From Microcaldota archaeon (lineage in GTDB: Archaea > Micrarchaeota > Micrarchaeia > Anstonellales > Bilamarchaeaceae), in assembly GCA_030668565.1 (NCBI GenBank), contig DAOVFD010000037.1:1-9074 (forward strand): a DNA stretch of 9,074 nt. The letters run 5' to 3'. Positions 1 through 6,507 of this stretch are shown in pieces. Position numbers and translations under genes: made by a program. Position 1 is the stretch's first letter, and each line of letters starts with the position of its first letter. The notes under the pieces were generated by a model. It ran no database searches, had not been told where the DNA came from, and saw nothing but the letters and a program-made list of their open reading frames with translations.

Positions 1-117
1 GAATTCTATCTCAACTTTTGCGGGCAGCTTCAGGTTGAAAGGGTAGCAGTCAACGCAGAACGCTTCCAGGAATTTTATCTCTTTATCATTTCTTCCGCAT
101 TTCGGGCATATTAGCAT
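1..117 (-). CDS. nmd3: NMD3-family protein, N-terminal fragment (cut by window edge)
   Basis: The minus strand is open from an ATG at 117 to the window edge, giving 39 residues that start MLICPKCGRND. Two CxxC pairs are visible (C4/C7 and C21/C24), followed by a YPFNLKLPAKVEIE stretch. This fits the start of the archaeal NMD3 family, whose N-terminus holds several CxxC zinc-binding pairs. Eukaryotic NMD3 is the 60S export adaptor; archaeal homologues are presumed to act in large-subunit maturation. The gene is divergent from the DUF2070 gene with 34 bp between starts. A TATA-like T-rich run on the minus strand (139-148) lies about 27 bp before the ATG, consistent with a leaderless transcript. 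Only the first zinc-finger region is seen, so another zinc-ribbon protein is possible. Confidence 0.65.
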   Translation of the reverse strand, partial: MLICPKCGRNDKEIKFLEAFCVDCYPFNLKLPAKVEIEF

Positions 118-151
118 GCTTTTAAATGATTAGGAATGAAATAAAAAACTT
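118..151. promoter_or_regulatory. Divergent promoter between nmd3 and the DUF2070 gene
   Basis: The 34-bp gap holds two offset TATA-like elements. TTTTAAAT at 120-127 lies about 28 bp before the plus-strand ATG at 152. The minus-strand reading of 139-148 (TTTTTTATTT) lies about 27 bp before the minus-strand ATG at 117. Both distances place the predicted start site at or next to the ATG, so both mRNAs are probably leaderless. No ribosome binding site is seen on either side. Confidence 0.55.
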
Positions 152-1903
152 ATGAGGGATAATCTCAGGAAGGCGGTGGACTTAACTTCATACCTTTTCA
201 CACTGCCTCCGACGTCGGTAATACTGATAGGCATGCTTGTAGCAGCCGTATTGTTCGGAGCAGCCCTCAATCTCATTGCACCATCTGAAGACTTTCTGCT
301 TAATTCTTTGCGTGACGGTGCTTTGCTTCTTTTCATACCAGCTATCCTGACGGCTCTGATAGTGAAGGCGTTGATAAGAAGGATGCCGTTGAAAAGAATA
401 ATGGCAACTACATTCGGCGGCGAAGTGGTTTATGGTTTCGCCTATGTTGTTGCGTTTTTCGTTGCCGACATAAGTGAATTCTATGGTGAACTTGTGTTGC
501 TTGTCGGTGCCGCACTTGTTTTTGTTCTCTGGTATATAATAGCAAGGCTCTTTTTCATCCTCAAATACCGTTCAGTACTGTTTGCAGTTCTGCAGCTTCT
601 TGTCTACATGATATTCCTTTTCAGTTTCAAGACGATAGCAATAGCAGAAGGTACTATGTTTGACTGGGCAGCAAAGGCATATATTTCATCATTCATTCTG
701 CTTGGGGCGCTATACATATTCTTCCTGATAATAAACGCGCCAATGAAAAAAACATTCGGAGTAAGCAGCACAGATGCATTTTCTCTTTTCATCAATCAGT
801 GGATATACCGGAAAAAGGACCTGGAAAAGGCATTTGAAAAAGTAGGTGAGAATGCAAGGACGCTTGTAGGTGTTGTCGGATTCAAAAGAGCGAAAGACAA
901 GCTGCTTTTCATAGTTCCTTACGTTCATTTCGGGCCTTTCGGAAATCTTGGTGGAAGTGAATTTTCACATCTTATAGCAGAGGAAGTGAAGGATAAATAC
1001 GGAGCTGAAGCATTTGTTTTCCATGGTACTGTTACGCATGATTTGAATCCTACATCCTCTTCAGAAGTAAGCAAAATAACGGATGCAATAGGAAGGATAC
1101 TGAAGAGGTCAAAATACGACGATAAAACCGTTTCACTAACTAAGGGAAAAAGCGAGGAGTGCATTGCTGAAACACTGGCATTTGGTGAAGATGCTTTTGT
1201 GGGAGTTAGCAGGGCACCACTAGTAACAGAGGACATAAACTTCGGCCTGGGACTTTCAATGCTCCTTGAGGCTGAAAAGCATGCAGGAACAGCAATAGTT
1301 GCAGACCAGCATAATGCGGAAACAGGGGAAATAACAAGCTTTGAACCGGGAAGTGAAATAGGTTATAATTACATAAAGGCAGTTGCGAATTCATTATCCA
1401 AAAAAGGAAATCCTCAGAAACTGAAGATAGGAATTTCTGAGAAGCATCCTGAATCAACAACCCTCGGAAAAGCAGGAATAAAGATAGCCGTTCTTTCAAC
1501 TTCTCCAAATTACGCAGTCGTGCTGATAGATTCAAATGGCGTAACGCCTGAGTTTAAGGCCAAAATAGAAAAGGAAGTGAAGAAACTCGGTAATTTCGAA
1601 GTAGGCGTTTTCACAACAGATACCCATCAGACAAATGTTGTCCGTGGCGTGCTTAATCCTGCAAAAGAGGAAACAGAGATAGTAAAGGCAATAAAGACCG
1701 GTGTTAAAGAAGCAGTTGCAGATATGCAGGATGCTTCTGCTTTTGTAGACAAGGAATGGTTTGATATCAAAGTTCTTGGTGCAAGGCACTCAATAGAGAT
1801 TGTGAGCACTATTAATTCGATAGTTGCAGTAGCGAAGATAACCGCTCCGTTAATACTTGTCGGAGCTATTCTTGTCCTTCTTGCTATTCTTTCAAAGGTT
1901 TGA
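152..1903 (+). CDS. DUF2070 family archaeal membrane protein
   Basis: A 583-residue protein with about six hydrophobic helices in the N-terminal third (roughly 21-43, 56-73, 89-107, 112-136, 140-162, 178-196), a soluble domain from about 205 to 555, and one last helix at 563-582. The soluble part carries HFGPFGNLGGSE (259-270), HGTVTHDLNP (291-300), DQHNAE (385-390) and TTDTHQTNVVRG (488-499), an array of His, Asp and Asn that matches what I recall of the archaeal DUF2070 family in length and layout. The function is unknown; the polar motifs look like a metal or active site (inference). It begins at an ATG about 28 bp after TTTTAAAT, so it is probably leaderless. Its last 20 bp overlap the end of the convergent cbf5 gene. 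Confidence 0.8.
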   Translation: MRDNLRKAVDLTSYLFTLPPTSVILIGMLVAAVLFGAALNLIAPSEDFLLNSLRDGALLLFIPAILTALIVKALIRRMPLKRIMATTFGGEVVYGFAYVVAFFVADISEFYGELVLLVGAALVFVLWYIIARLFFILKYRSVLFAVLQLLVYMIFLFSFKTIAIAEGTMFDWAAKAYISSFILLGALYIFFLIINAPMKKTFGVSSTDAFSLFINQWIYRKKDLEKAFEKVGENARTLVGVVGFKRAKDKLLFIVPYVHFGPFGNLGGSEFSHLIAEEVKDKYGAEAFVFHGTVTHDLNPTSSSEVSKITDAIGRILKRSKYDDKTVSLTKGKSEECIAETLAFGEDAFVGVSRAPLVTEDINFGLGLSMLLEAEKHAGTAIVADQHNAETGEITSFEPGSEIGYNYIKAVANSLSKKGNPQKLKIGISEKHPESTTLGKAGIKIAVLSTSPNYAVVLIDSNGVTPEFKAKIEKEVKKLGNFEVGVFTTDTHQTNVVRGVLNPAKEETEIVKAIKTGVKEAVADMQDASAFVDKEWFDIKVLGARHSIEIVSTINSIVAVAKITAPLILVGAILVLLAILSKV

Positions 1904-2756
1904 GATGGATTCTTTCTATCTTCACAACCTTTCCTTTCTTCTTTTCAAGCATCTCTTCTTTATCAAAAAGAGCCTTGCCCATACCTATGAATTTTCCTGA
2001 TTCGGAATAAAGTGCAACAGTTTCATCCTTCTTAATATCTTCAGCATCTTTAAGTCCCGGAGCCATAAGTTGTGCACCTGATAAAAGACTCTCCACGGCA
2101 TTTTCCCTTACGATTACTTTTTTTGCATCAATATAATCCTCCGGTTTCTTCAATATCCTAAGAAGCTCTTTAGGATTTTTCTTCTCTTTCCAGAGCCACA
2201 TTGCATCTATAAGGCCCTGCATCGTCACGGCTTCTTTCTCAGTTATTCTTCCAACAGAAATCCTTCTCAGTTCCTCCATCCTTGCTCCGCCGCATTTTTT
2301 TCCGATGCCCTCACAAAGTGTTCTGATATAGGTTCCTGCATCAACCTTTGCTTCAAAAAGAACAAGCCTTTCTTTCCGTTCAAGGAATTTGATGTAATAA
2401 ACAAACCGCTTCCTCGGAACCTTTCTCACAGCGCTTATTTTCGGAGGAGTTTGTGTTATCTCTCCCGTAAATTCCTCAAACAATTCCTTTATCCGCTCAT
2501 CGCTTATTTTTTCATCCCTGAATTTAATTATCCCGACATAAGTTTTTGTTTTTCCTGCAATATAACCGATTAATTTGGTTGCTCTTCCTATTGCTACAGG
2601 CAGAACTCCGGAAACCTGCGGGTCAAGAGTTCCCGCATGGCCTGAGCGTTTAACTCCAAGTATTTTCTTGACAAAAGAAGTTATTTCATGACTTGTCTGT
2701 CCGGGGGGTTTGTCTATTATTATTATGCCATCTTCCAGCAGTTCTTCAACTTCCAT
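1884..2756 (-). CDS. cbf5: Cbf5/TruB-type tRNA/rRNA pseudouridine synthase with PUA domain
   Basis: Catalytic subunit of the archaeal H/ACA RNP, which converts uridine to pseudouridine in rRNA under guide RNA control and can act on U55 of tRNA. The 290 residues contain the TruB-family opening GIIIIDKPPGQTSHE (10-24), the catalytic motif GHAGTLDPQVSGVLPV with Asp45, the TPPKISAV segment, AGTYIRTLCEGIG, and a C-terminal PUA-like domain (about 213-285, including AVESLLSGAQLMAPG and GMGKALF). It is shorter than archaeal Cbf5 proteins I know (about 330), mainly because it lacks the usual N-terminal extension and C-terminal tail. The ATG lies one base after the cmk stop, and a weak GGAAAG sits 7 nt upstream. 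It is the last gene of the DUF106-cmk-cbf5 unit and overlaps the DUF2070 3' end by 20 bp. Confidence 0.9.
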   Translation of the reverse strand: MEVEELLEDGIIIIDKPPGQTSHEITSFVKKILGVKRSGHAGTLDPQVSGVLPVAIGRATKLIGYIAGKTKTYVGIIKFRDEKISDERIKELFEEFTGEITQTPPKISAVRKVPRKRFVYYIKFLERKERLVLFEAKVDAGTYIRTLCEGIGKKCGGARMEELRRISVGRITEKEAVTMQGLIDAMWLWKEKKNPKELLRILKKPEDYIDAKKVIVRENAVESLLSGAQLMAPGLKDAEDIKKDETVALYSESGKFIGMGKALFDKEEMLEKKKGKVVKIERIHLKPLKE

Positions 2757-2757
2757 T

Positions 2758-3279
2758 TTATGACTTTCCGGTTTTCTGTTTTATTATCTCCAGCGATATT
2801 GCAAGAAGCTGCTGAGGGTTGTATATTCCCCCGTTAAGGCATGCATCAAAAACATCATTATTTGTTATGTCTATGTTGTAAACGTCCCCGTATCTCTTGG
2901 TATTGTTTTCATCCCTCTCCGTGATATGTTTCATTGCCTCTTCCGGAGTCATCTTGTCCCTGCCGGCTATTCTCCTTGCCCTCTCCCCATCAGGAACAAA
3001 AAGTTTTATCCTTACATCAGCATCAAGCATCCACGGCCCGAGCCATGTCGTTACAACGCAGTCGCCCCTGGAACACTCTTTCTTGAGAAGGTCGTCGAAT
3101 TTCTTGTCTATTCTATGGTCTTTTCCAGCTATTTTCTGGAATTCCATCAACGAAACCCCTTCCTCTTTTGCAACCTCCTTGAACGTCGGGCAGACATGGG
3201 TATAGCCAAGCTTTTCAGCAATCAGCTTCCCCAGCGTATTCTTGCCCGCTCCGGTTAATCCCCATACGGCTATTATCAT
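2758..3279 (-). CDS. cmk: Archaeal-type cytidylate (CMP) kinase
   Basis: Phosphorylates CMP and dCMP with ATP in pyrimidine nucleotide supply. The protein of 173 residues opens MIIAVWGLTGAGKNTLGKLIAEKLG, an NMP-kinase P-loop (GxxGxGKNT, the place of the usual GKGT). The family pattern continues with KEVAKEEGVSLMEFQKIA, the basic ERARRIAGRD lid stretch, and TERDENNTKRYGDVYNIDITN near the C-terminus, typical of the short archaeal CMP kinases. I chose the ATG at 3279 because AGGTGAT lies 4 nt upstream; a GTG at 3288 would add three residues but falls inside that site. The site overlaps the DUF106 stop codon, so translation is probably coupled. Another small NMP kinase such as an adenylate kinase is possible but the C-terminal pattern favours CMP kinase. 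Confidence 0.8.
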   Translation of the reverse strand: MIIAVWGLTGAGKNTLGKLIAEKLGYTHVCPTFKEVAKEEGVSLMEFQKIAGKDHRIDKKFDDLLKKECSRGDCVVTTWLGPWMLDADVRIKLFVPDGERARRIAGRDKMTPEEAMKHITERDENNTKRYGDVYNIDITNNDVFDACLNGGIYNPQQLLAISLEIIKQKTGKS

Positions 3280-3283
3280 CCAA

Positions 3284-3290
3284 ATCACCT
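3284..3290 (-). promoter_or_regulatory. Shine-Dalgarno site that fixes the cmk start
   Basis: The minus strand reads AGGTGAT, complementary to the archaeal 16S rRNA 3' end, ending 4 nt before the ATG at 3279. It overlaps the TAG of the DUF106 gene (3289-3291) and excludes the upstream in-frame GTG at 3288 as a likely start. Confidence 0.7.
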
Positions 3291-4083
3291 ATTTTTTGAT
3301 TCTTCCTAGTATGAAAGATAGTATAAGACCCAGAACAACCGAAATTAGTATGAACCACCAGTAGGGCTGGTAAATTCTCTGGACATTGAATATTGGAATG
3401 GTGAACGGAAGGTCTGTATAAAACCAGGTGCCGTTGTCAAGCGTGGCAGAGACTCCGGTTACTTCAGGTGGCACGGTCGCATAAAGATGAACATCATCAC
3501 CCGGTTCATAGAGTTCTTTGTCGGTACTTAGAATTACCTGGCTTCCTCTTCCATTTTCAACATAGGTATCGGTATCCTCATGCCCGTAAAAAAAGTAAGT
3601 GTTGTTCAGCCCGGCTTCACTTCCCTGATTAAGTGCAGTAGCGGTATAGGTCCATTTTCCATAATTTTCACCGCTTATTTTATAGCAGCAGGAATAGATG
3701 TTGTCACCTGCAACCGCATCACATCCCTTGCCGTCATCATAAAGGAATACAGTTATATCATCCTGCTTTGTCGGGTCAAAGAAATTCACCACATAGGTAA
3801 AAGCGAAGAAGAGCACCAGAATAACAATCATCGGCTTGAACTGGGAAAACATGATCTTGTTCATTTTCGGCAGGAATTCCATCTGCTTTTTCGCTATCCT
3901 ATCTATTTCGGCCTTGTCATTTCTTTTGGTTGCTTCCTTGTATTGTTTGCTTAATTCTTTCGATTCCTTCTGTATTGCCTCCATTTCTTTCCTGTTCACG
4001 AGCTTTCTCTGGATGAATCTTGTTGTCCCTGCGTAAATAAGCGCTACAAGTGCTACTAACCAGACATAGAGTTGTAGATCCAT
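3289..4083 (-). CDS. DUF106 membrane protein (EMC3/TMCO1/YidC-like) with large extracellular insertion
   Basis: Archaeal DUF106 proteins are distant relatives of YidC/Oxa1, EMC3 and TMCO1 and probably act in membrane protein insertion. The 264 residues show helix 1 (5-22), a charged coiled coil (about 25-75), helix 2 (84-102) and helix 3 (242-260) preceded by the LPFTIPIFNVQRIYQPYWWFIL stretch usual before the last helix. Between helices 2 and 3 there are about 120 extra residues (103-225) that include C121, C132 and C133 and a YEPGDDVHLYATVPPEVTG stretch resembling a beta-sandwich. By family topology this insertion faces outside. Family members are usually nearer 180-200 residues. The gene starts the cmk-cbf5 unit and is divergent from the 4138 gene, with a TATA-like AATTTTAAT about 28 bp before its ATG. 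Confidence 0.75.
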   Translation of the reverse strand: MDLQLYVWLVALVALIYAGTTRFIQRKLVNRKEMEAIQKESKELSKQYKEATKRNDKAEIDRIAKKQMEFLPKMNKIMFSQFKPMIVILVLFFAFTYVVNFFDPTKQDDITVFLYDDGKGCDAVAGDNIYSCCYKISGENYGKWTYTATALNQGSEAGLNNTYFFYGHEDTDTYVENGRGSQVILSTDKELYEPGDDVHLYATVPPEVTGVSATLDNGTWFYTDLPFTIPIFNVQRIYQPYWWFILISVVLGLILSFILGRIKK

Positions 4084-4137
4084 ACCTGTTTCTTTTAAAG
4101 CGAAACATTAAAATTGTTGGCGTATATCTGTTCTTTG
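4084..4137. promoter_or_regulatory. Bidirectional promoter with one shared TATA-like box
   Basis: ATTAAAATT at 4107-4115 reads as a TATA-like element on both strands. Its centre (4111) is 27 bp from the plus-strand ATG at 4138 and 28 bp from the minus-strand ATG at 4083, so one element could serve two leaderless transcripts. A second AT stretch, TTTTAAAG at 4093-4100, is nearer the DUF106 start and fits less well. Confidence 0.45.
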
Positions 4138-4695
4138 ATGGAAGGAGAAGATACCTCTGAGATGGACGCAAAAACAAAACTGCATTTGCTGATTCTTAAT
4201 CGCTACAAGGACCTAATCAGGGAAAAGGAATCAAAAACAATATCCGAGATAAGGCAGCTTGTTTCCCCATACAAAAGCGAGTTTGTAAAAAAGGTGAAGG
4301 ACGAGTTTGTTTCCGGTAGTTACAGTTATGAAAGGGATTTCTTCACTGCGGTTGAGAAAGCAATAGATTATATGAATAAAATTAAAATCTGCGAGTTCAC
4401 GATTCCTTTCTGGATGTCCTTCGAGGAGATAAACGAACTGAAAATAACCGATTCGGTAAACAAAGCAGTGTTCTTCGCAGCAATCCTCCGCTCGTTCGGT
4501 TCTGAAAACGTGAAGGTTGTTGTCACCAAAAACAGAAAGCAATATGTGGGTTTTGAATGGGGTGGGGATGATTATCTTTTCATTCCCGAATCCGGTTCCC
4601 TTCTCAGAAACGAAGACGTGGCGAAAATTTTCGAATTAGACCCTCCGGCATATGCATTCAACGACTTGGCATACGAGAATTACGAAGAGGAATGA
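4138..4695 (+). CDS. Uncharacterised protein, possible inactive transglutaminase-like fold
   Basis: A 185-residue soluble acidic protein with no signal peptide. The N-terminal half (about 1-85) is helical and charged. The C-terminal half has ITDSVNKAVFFAAILRSFG (103-121), followed by KVVVTKNRKQYVGFEWGGDDYLFIPESG. This order, a helix with NKAxxxAxxLRxxG followed by beta strands with an aromatic-E-W motif, resembles the core of transglutaminase-like domains. The residue at the usual catalytic Cys position is Ser106, and no obvious catalytic His is present, so it would be inactive; the resemblance is my inference. The ATG at 4138 is chosen because it lies 27 bp after a TATA-like box; a TTG at 4114 and an ATG at 4162 are also in frame. 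Its TGA abuts the thiI stop with no gap. Confidence 0.6.
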   Translation: MEGEDTSEMDAKTKLHLLILNRYKDLIREKESKTISEIRQLVSPYKSEFVKKVKDEFVSGSYSYERDFFTAVEKAIDYMNKIKICEFTIPFWMSFEEINELKITDSVNKAVFFAAILRSFGSENVKVVVTKNRKQYVGFEWGGDDYLFIPESGSLLRNEDVAKIFELDPPAYAFNDLAYENYEEE

Positions 4696-5829
4696 CTAAA
4701 ACTCAACAACTTCTATTTTTTTCATCGTGTCCTTGACTATCTTTTCCATGTCAACTTTTTCCTCCTCTTTTTTCACTGCATCGGCTTTTGCCTTTGTGGT
4801 GGGATGTTTCTCAGCAACTAGGGAACAGCAATCCCTGTATTTTTCTATTGAAATACCATATGTTCCTATCCCCTTCGCCAGGTCAACTATCTCCTGCTTG
4901 TCATGGCCCACCAGAGGACGGTAGACAGGATAAGCAGAAACATCGGTTGTGACATAAAGGTTCTCAAGTGTCTGGGATGCGACCTGCCCTACACTGTCCC
5001 CGGTAACAAAACCCAGGTGCCCTTCCTTTTCTGCAATCCTGTTGGCAAGCCGGAAAATGAATCTTCTGAAAACAACCAGCTCGCTTCTGGATTTCATATC
5101 AAATGATTTTTTGTAGAATTCCCCGTAAGGTGCAAGGAAAAGCCTTATCCTAACCGGTGAGTACTCCTTCAGTTTCCTTATCATCCTGACAATCTTTGAT
5201 TTTTTCGCCTTTTCATTGGTTGGAAAAGCATGCAGATGCAGGAAATCCACCGTACATCCGCGCTTCATCATCAGCCAGGATGCGACAGGAGAATCTATTC
5301 CTCCTGAAAGAAGCGAAAGAACCTTCCCGCTGCTTCCGACAGGTAATCCTCCCAATCCCCGCGTCTTCCCAAAAGAAACAAGCGCAGAATCCCTGAGAAT
5401 CTCGATATATATCCACTCCCTGGGATTTTCCAAATCAACTTCAAAACCAGACCCCTCAAGTGCCATTCCGACTTTCTTGTTTATTTCCATGGAAGTGAGC
5501 GGATAGCCTTTATATGCTCTTTTCGTATCCAGCTTGATTCCCTTTTTCTTTTTTGCATCTTTCTTTATCACTTCTATTATCTCTTCTATTTTATTTCCGA
5601 TGCGAAAGGATTCTGAAAACCATTCTATTCCGAATGTTTTTGACAGCCCTTCCTCTATTTTCCTGCGGCTGGTCCTTCCGGGATAAAGAATAAACCGTCC
5701 TCTTATGCTTTTTACTTTTCTGCAGCCTGTTGAGGCCTTTATATTTTCTATGAGTCGTCGTTCAAAGAATCCTCTGTTCTTTCCTTTAAGTGCTATCTCC
5801 CCTACGTGTATATTGTAAACCCTTTTCAT
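4696..5829 (-). CDS. thiI: tRNA 4-thiouridine synthetase ThiI (no rhodanese domain)
   Basis: Adenylates U8 of tRNA and inserts sulfur; in some organisms the protein also supplies sulfur for thiazole synthesis. About 377 residues. The N-terminal region has VGEIALKGKNRGFFERRL, then a THUMP domain (about 65-165, with KRAYKGYPLTS and VDLENP), the GLGGLPVGSSGKVL linker, the PP-loop LLSGGIDSPVASWL, and GDSVGQVASQTLENL. YRDCCSLVAEKHPTTKA near the C-terminus carries adjacent cysteines (336/337 counted from the upstream GTG). No rhodanese domain follows, and the CxxC known from a methanogen ThiI is absent (SELVVFRR there). I prefer the ATG at 5829, 9 nt after GTGAT; a GTG at 5835 would leave only 3 nt. 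The lipoprotein gene lies just upstream on the same strand, suggesting co-transcription. Confidence 0.9.
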   Translation of the reverse strand: MKRVYNIHVGEIALKGKNRGFFERRLIENIKASTGCRKVKSIRGRFILYPGRTSRRKIEEGLSKTFGIEWFSESFRIGNKIEEIIEVIKKDAKKKKGIKLDTKRAYKGYPLTSMEINKKVGMALEGSGFEVDLENPREWIYIEILRDSALVSFGKTRGLGGLPVGSSGKVLSLLSGGIDSPVASWLMMKRGCTVDFLHLHAFPTNEKAKKSKIVRMIRKLKEYSPVRIRLFLAPYGEFYKKSFDMKSRSELVVFRRFIFRLANRIAEKEGHLGFVTGDSVGQVASQTLENLYVTTDVSAYPVYRPLVGHDKQEIVDLAKGIGTYGISIEKYRDCCSLVAEKHPTTKAKADAVKKEEEKVDMEKIVKDTMKKIEVVEF

Positions 5830-5842
5830 GTTCACTGAATCA

Positions 5843-6460
5843 CTAGTTGCATACTTCAGTTTCCACCACTCTCATTTTTGTAACGTTTGTGCAGTCTATC
5901 CTGGTTTTTTCAACATTAATGCATACATTCTTTATTGCAGGATAGAGTACAGTTACAGTACACGTTGCAGTCGAGGGTGGGTCACCAAGGGTATATAGCT
6001 GCTGGAAGTCGAAAGTATATGTTTCTCCTGGAAGTATTTTTTTACTTTCTGGATTCTTTATGAAAGCTGCGCCGTTGTAACCGAATGTTGCACCAACAAC
6101 CCAGGTACCTTCATACTCATCGGTGTTGGTTATATTAATCTGGCATCTCTTCATGGCACCCGTGCATGTGTAGAGACATTCGAATACATCTTTGCCTACA
6201 CAGTCGCCGTCATCCGCACAAAGGTCTGTAATCATTATCTGGCTGGAAGTATATGTAAGTTCTCTCATTTCACACTCTTCTTCCATATAAGTGACCTCTT
6301 CACAGACCTCTTCTGTATATGGTTCCTCTGTTAGTACGATATGGCATTCTATTACATCATCGTCAGTATCAGTATCTCCATCAGTTGGGACTTCGGGAGT
6401 GCCACCTATGCACCCTGCAAGAATAAGCATAAACATTGCACCAAGGATGTAATATTTCAT
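5843..6460 (-). CDS. Cys-rich extracellular lipoprotein of unknown function
   Basis: A 205-residue protein with a short hydrophobic leader and a lipobox (LAGC, Cys17), followed by an Asp/Thr linker (about 21-35), so it is probably exported and lipid anchored outside the cell. Thirteen cysteines occur at 17, 39, 53, 63, 81, 87, 95, 99, 106, 167, 180, 190 and 204. The twelve after the lipobox could form six disulfides. Spacing of the first triplet (39-53-63) is the mirror of the last (180-190-204). The middle (about 105-175) looks like a beta-rich domain (NITNTDEYEGTWVVGATFGYNG). The ATG is preceded by GGTGAT with 5 nt spacing. It lies between the helical-repeat gene and thiI. I do not recognise a named family. 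Confidence 0.75.
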   Translation of the reverse strand: MKYYILGAMFMLILAGCIGGTPEVPTDGDTDTDDDVIECHIVLTEEPYTEEVCEEVTYMEEECEMRELTYTSSQIMITDLCADDGDCVGKDVFECLYTCTGAMKRCQINITNTDEYEGTWVVGATFGYNGAAFIKNPESKKILPGETYTFDFQQLYTLGDPPSTATCTVTVLYPAIKNVCINVEKTRIDCTNVTKMRVVETEVCN

Positions 6461-6465
6461 CTGGT

Positions 6466-6471
6466 ATCACC
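6466..6471 (-). promoter_or_regulatory. Shine-Dalgarno site of the lipoprotein gene
   Basis: The minus strand reads GGTGAT ending 5 nt before the ATG at 6460. It is a full match to the archaeal anti-SD and supports that start. Confidence 0.65.
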
Positions 6472-6489
6472 ACAGGTAGTTCAAGGATG

Positions 6490-6500
6490 AGGTTTATAAT
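6490..6500 (-). promoter_or_regulatory. TATA-like box before the lipoprotein gene
   Basis: The minus strand reads AATTATAAACC in the 47-bp gap between the helical-repeat gene and the lipoprotein gene. It would place a start near 6470, right at the Shine-Dalgarno site, so the lipoprotein gene may have its own promoter with a very short leader as well as read-through from upstream. Confidence 0.4.
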
Positions 6501-6507
6501 TATTTGC

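Noticed and set aside
1..6. Window begins exactly at an EcoRI site (GAATTC)
   Set aside because: The site falls within the nmd3 reading frame and can be chance or a clone edge; it has no biological meaning that can be shown.
710..1809. Several minus-strand open frames opposite DUF2070
   Set aside because: They are antisense shadows of a long conserved membrane-protein gene; compositions are Phe/Cys/Leu rich and show no domain.
2897..3258. Plus-strand open frames opposite cmk
   Set aside because: They are the antisense of a well-supported kinase gene, with no start signals or family features.
5196..5506. Plus- and minus-strand open frames inside thiI
   Set aside because: They overlap the conserved PP-loop and THUMP coding sequence in other frames and have no features of real proteins.
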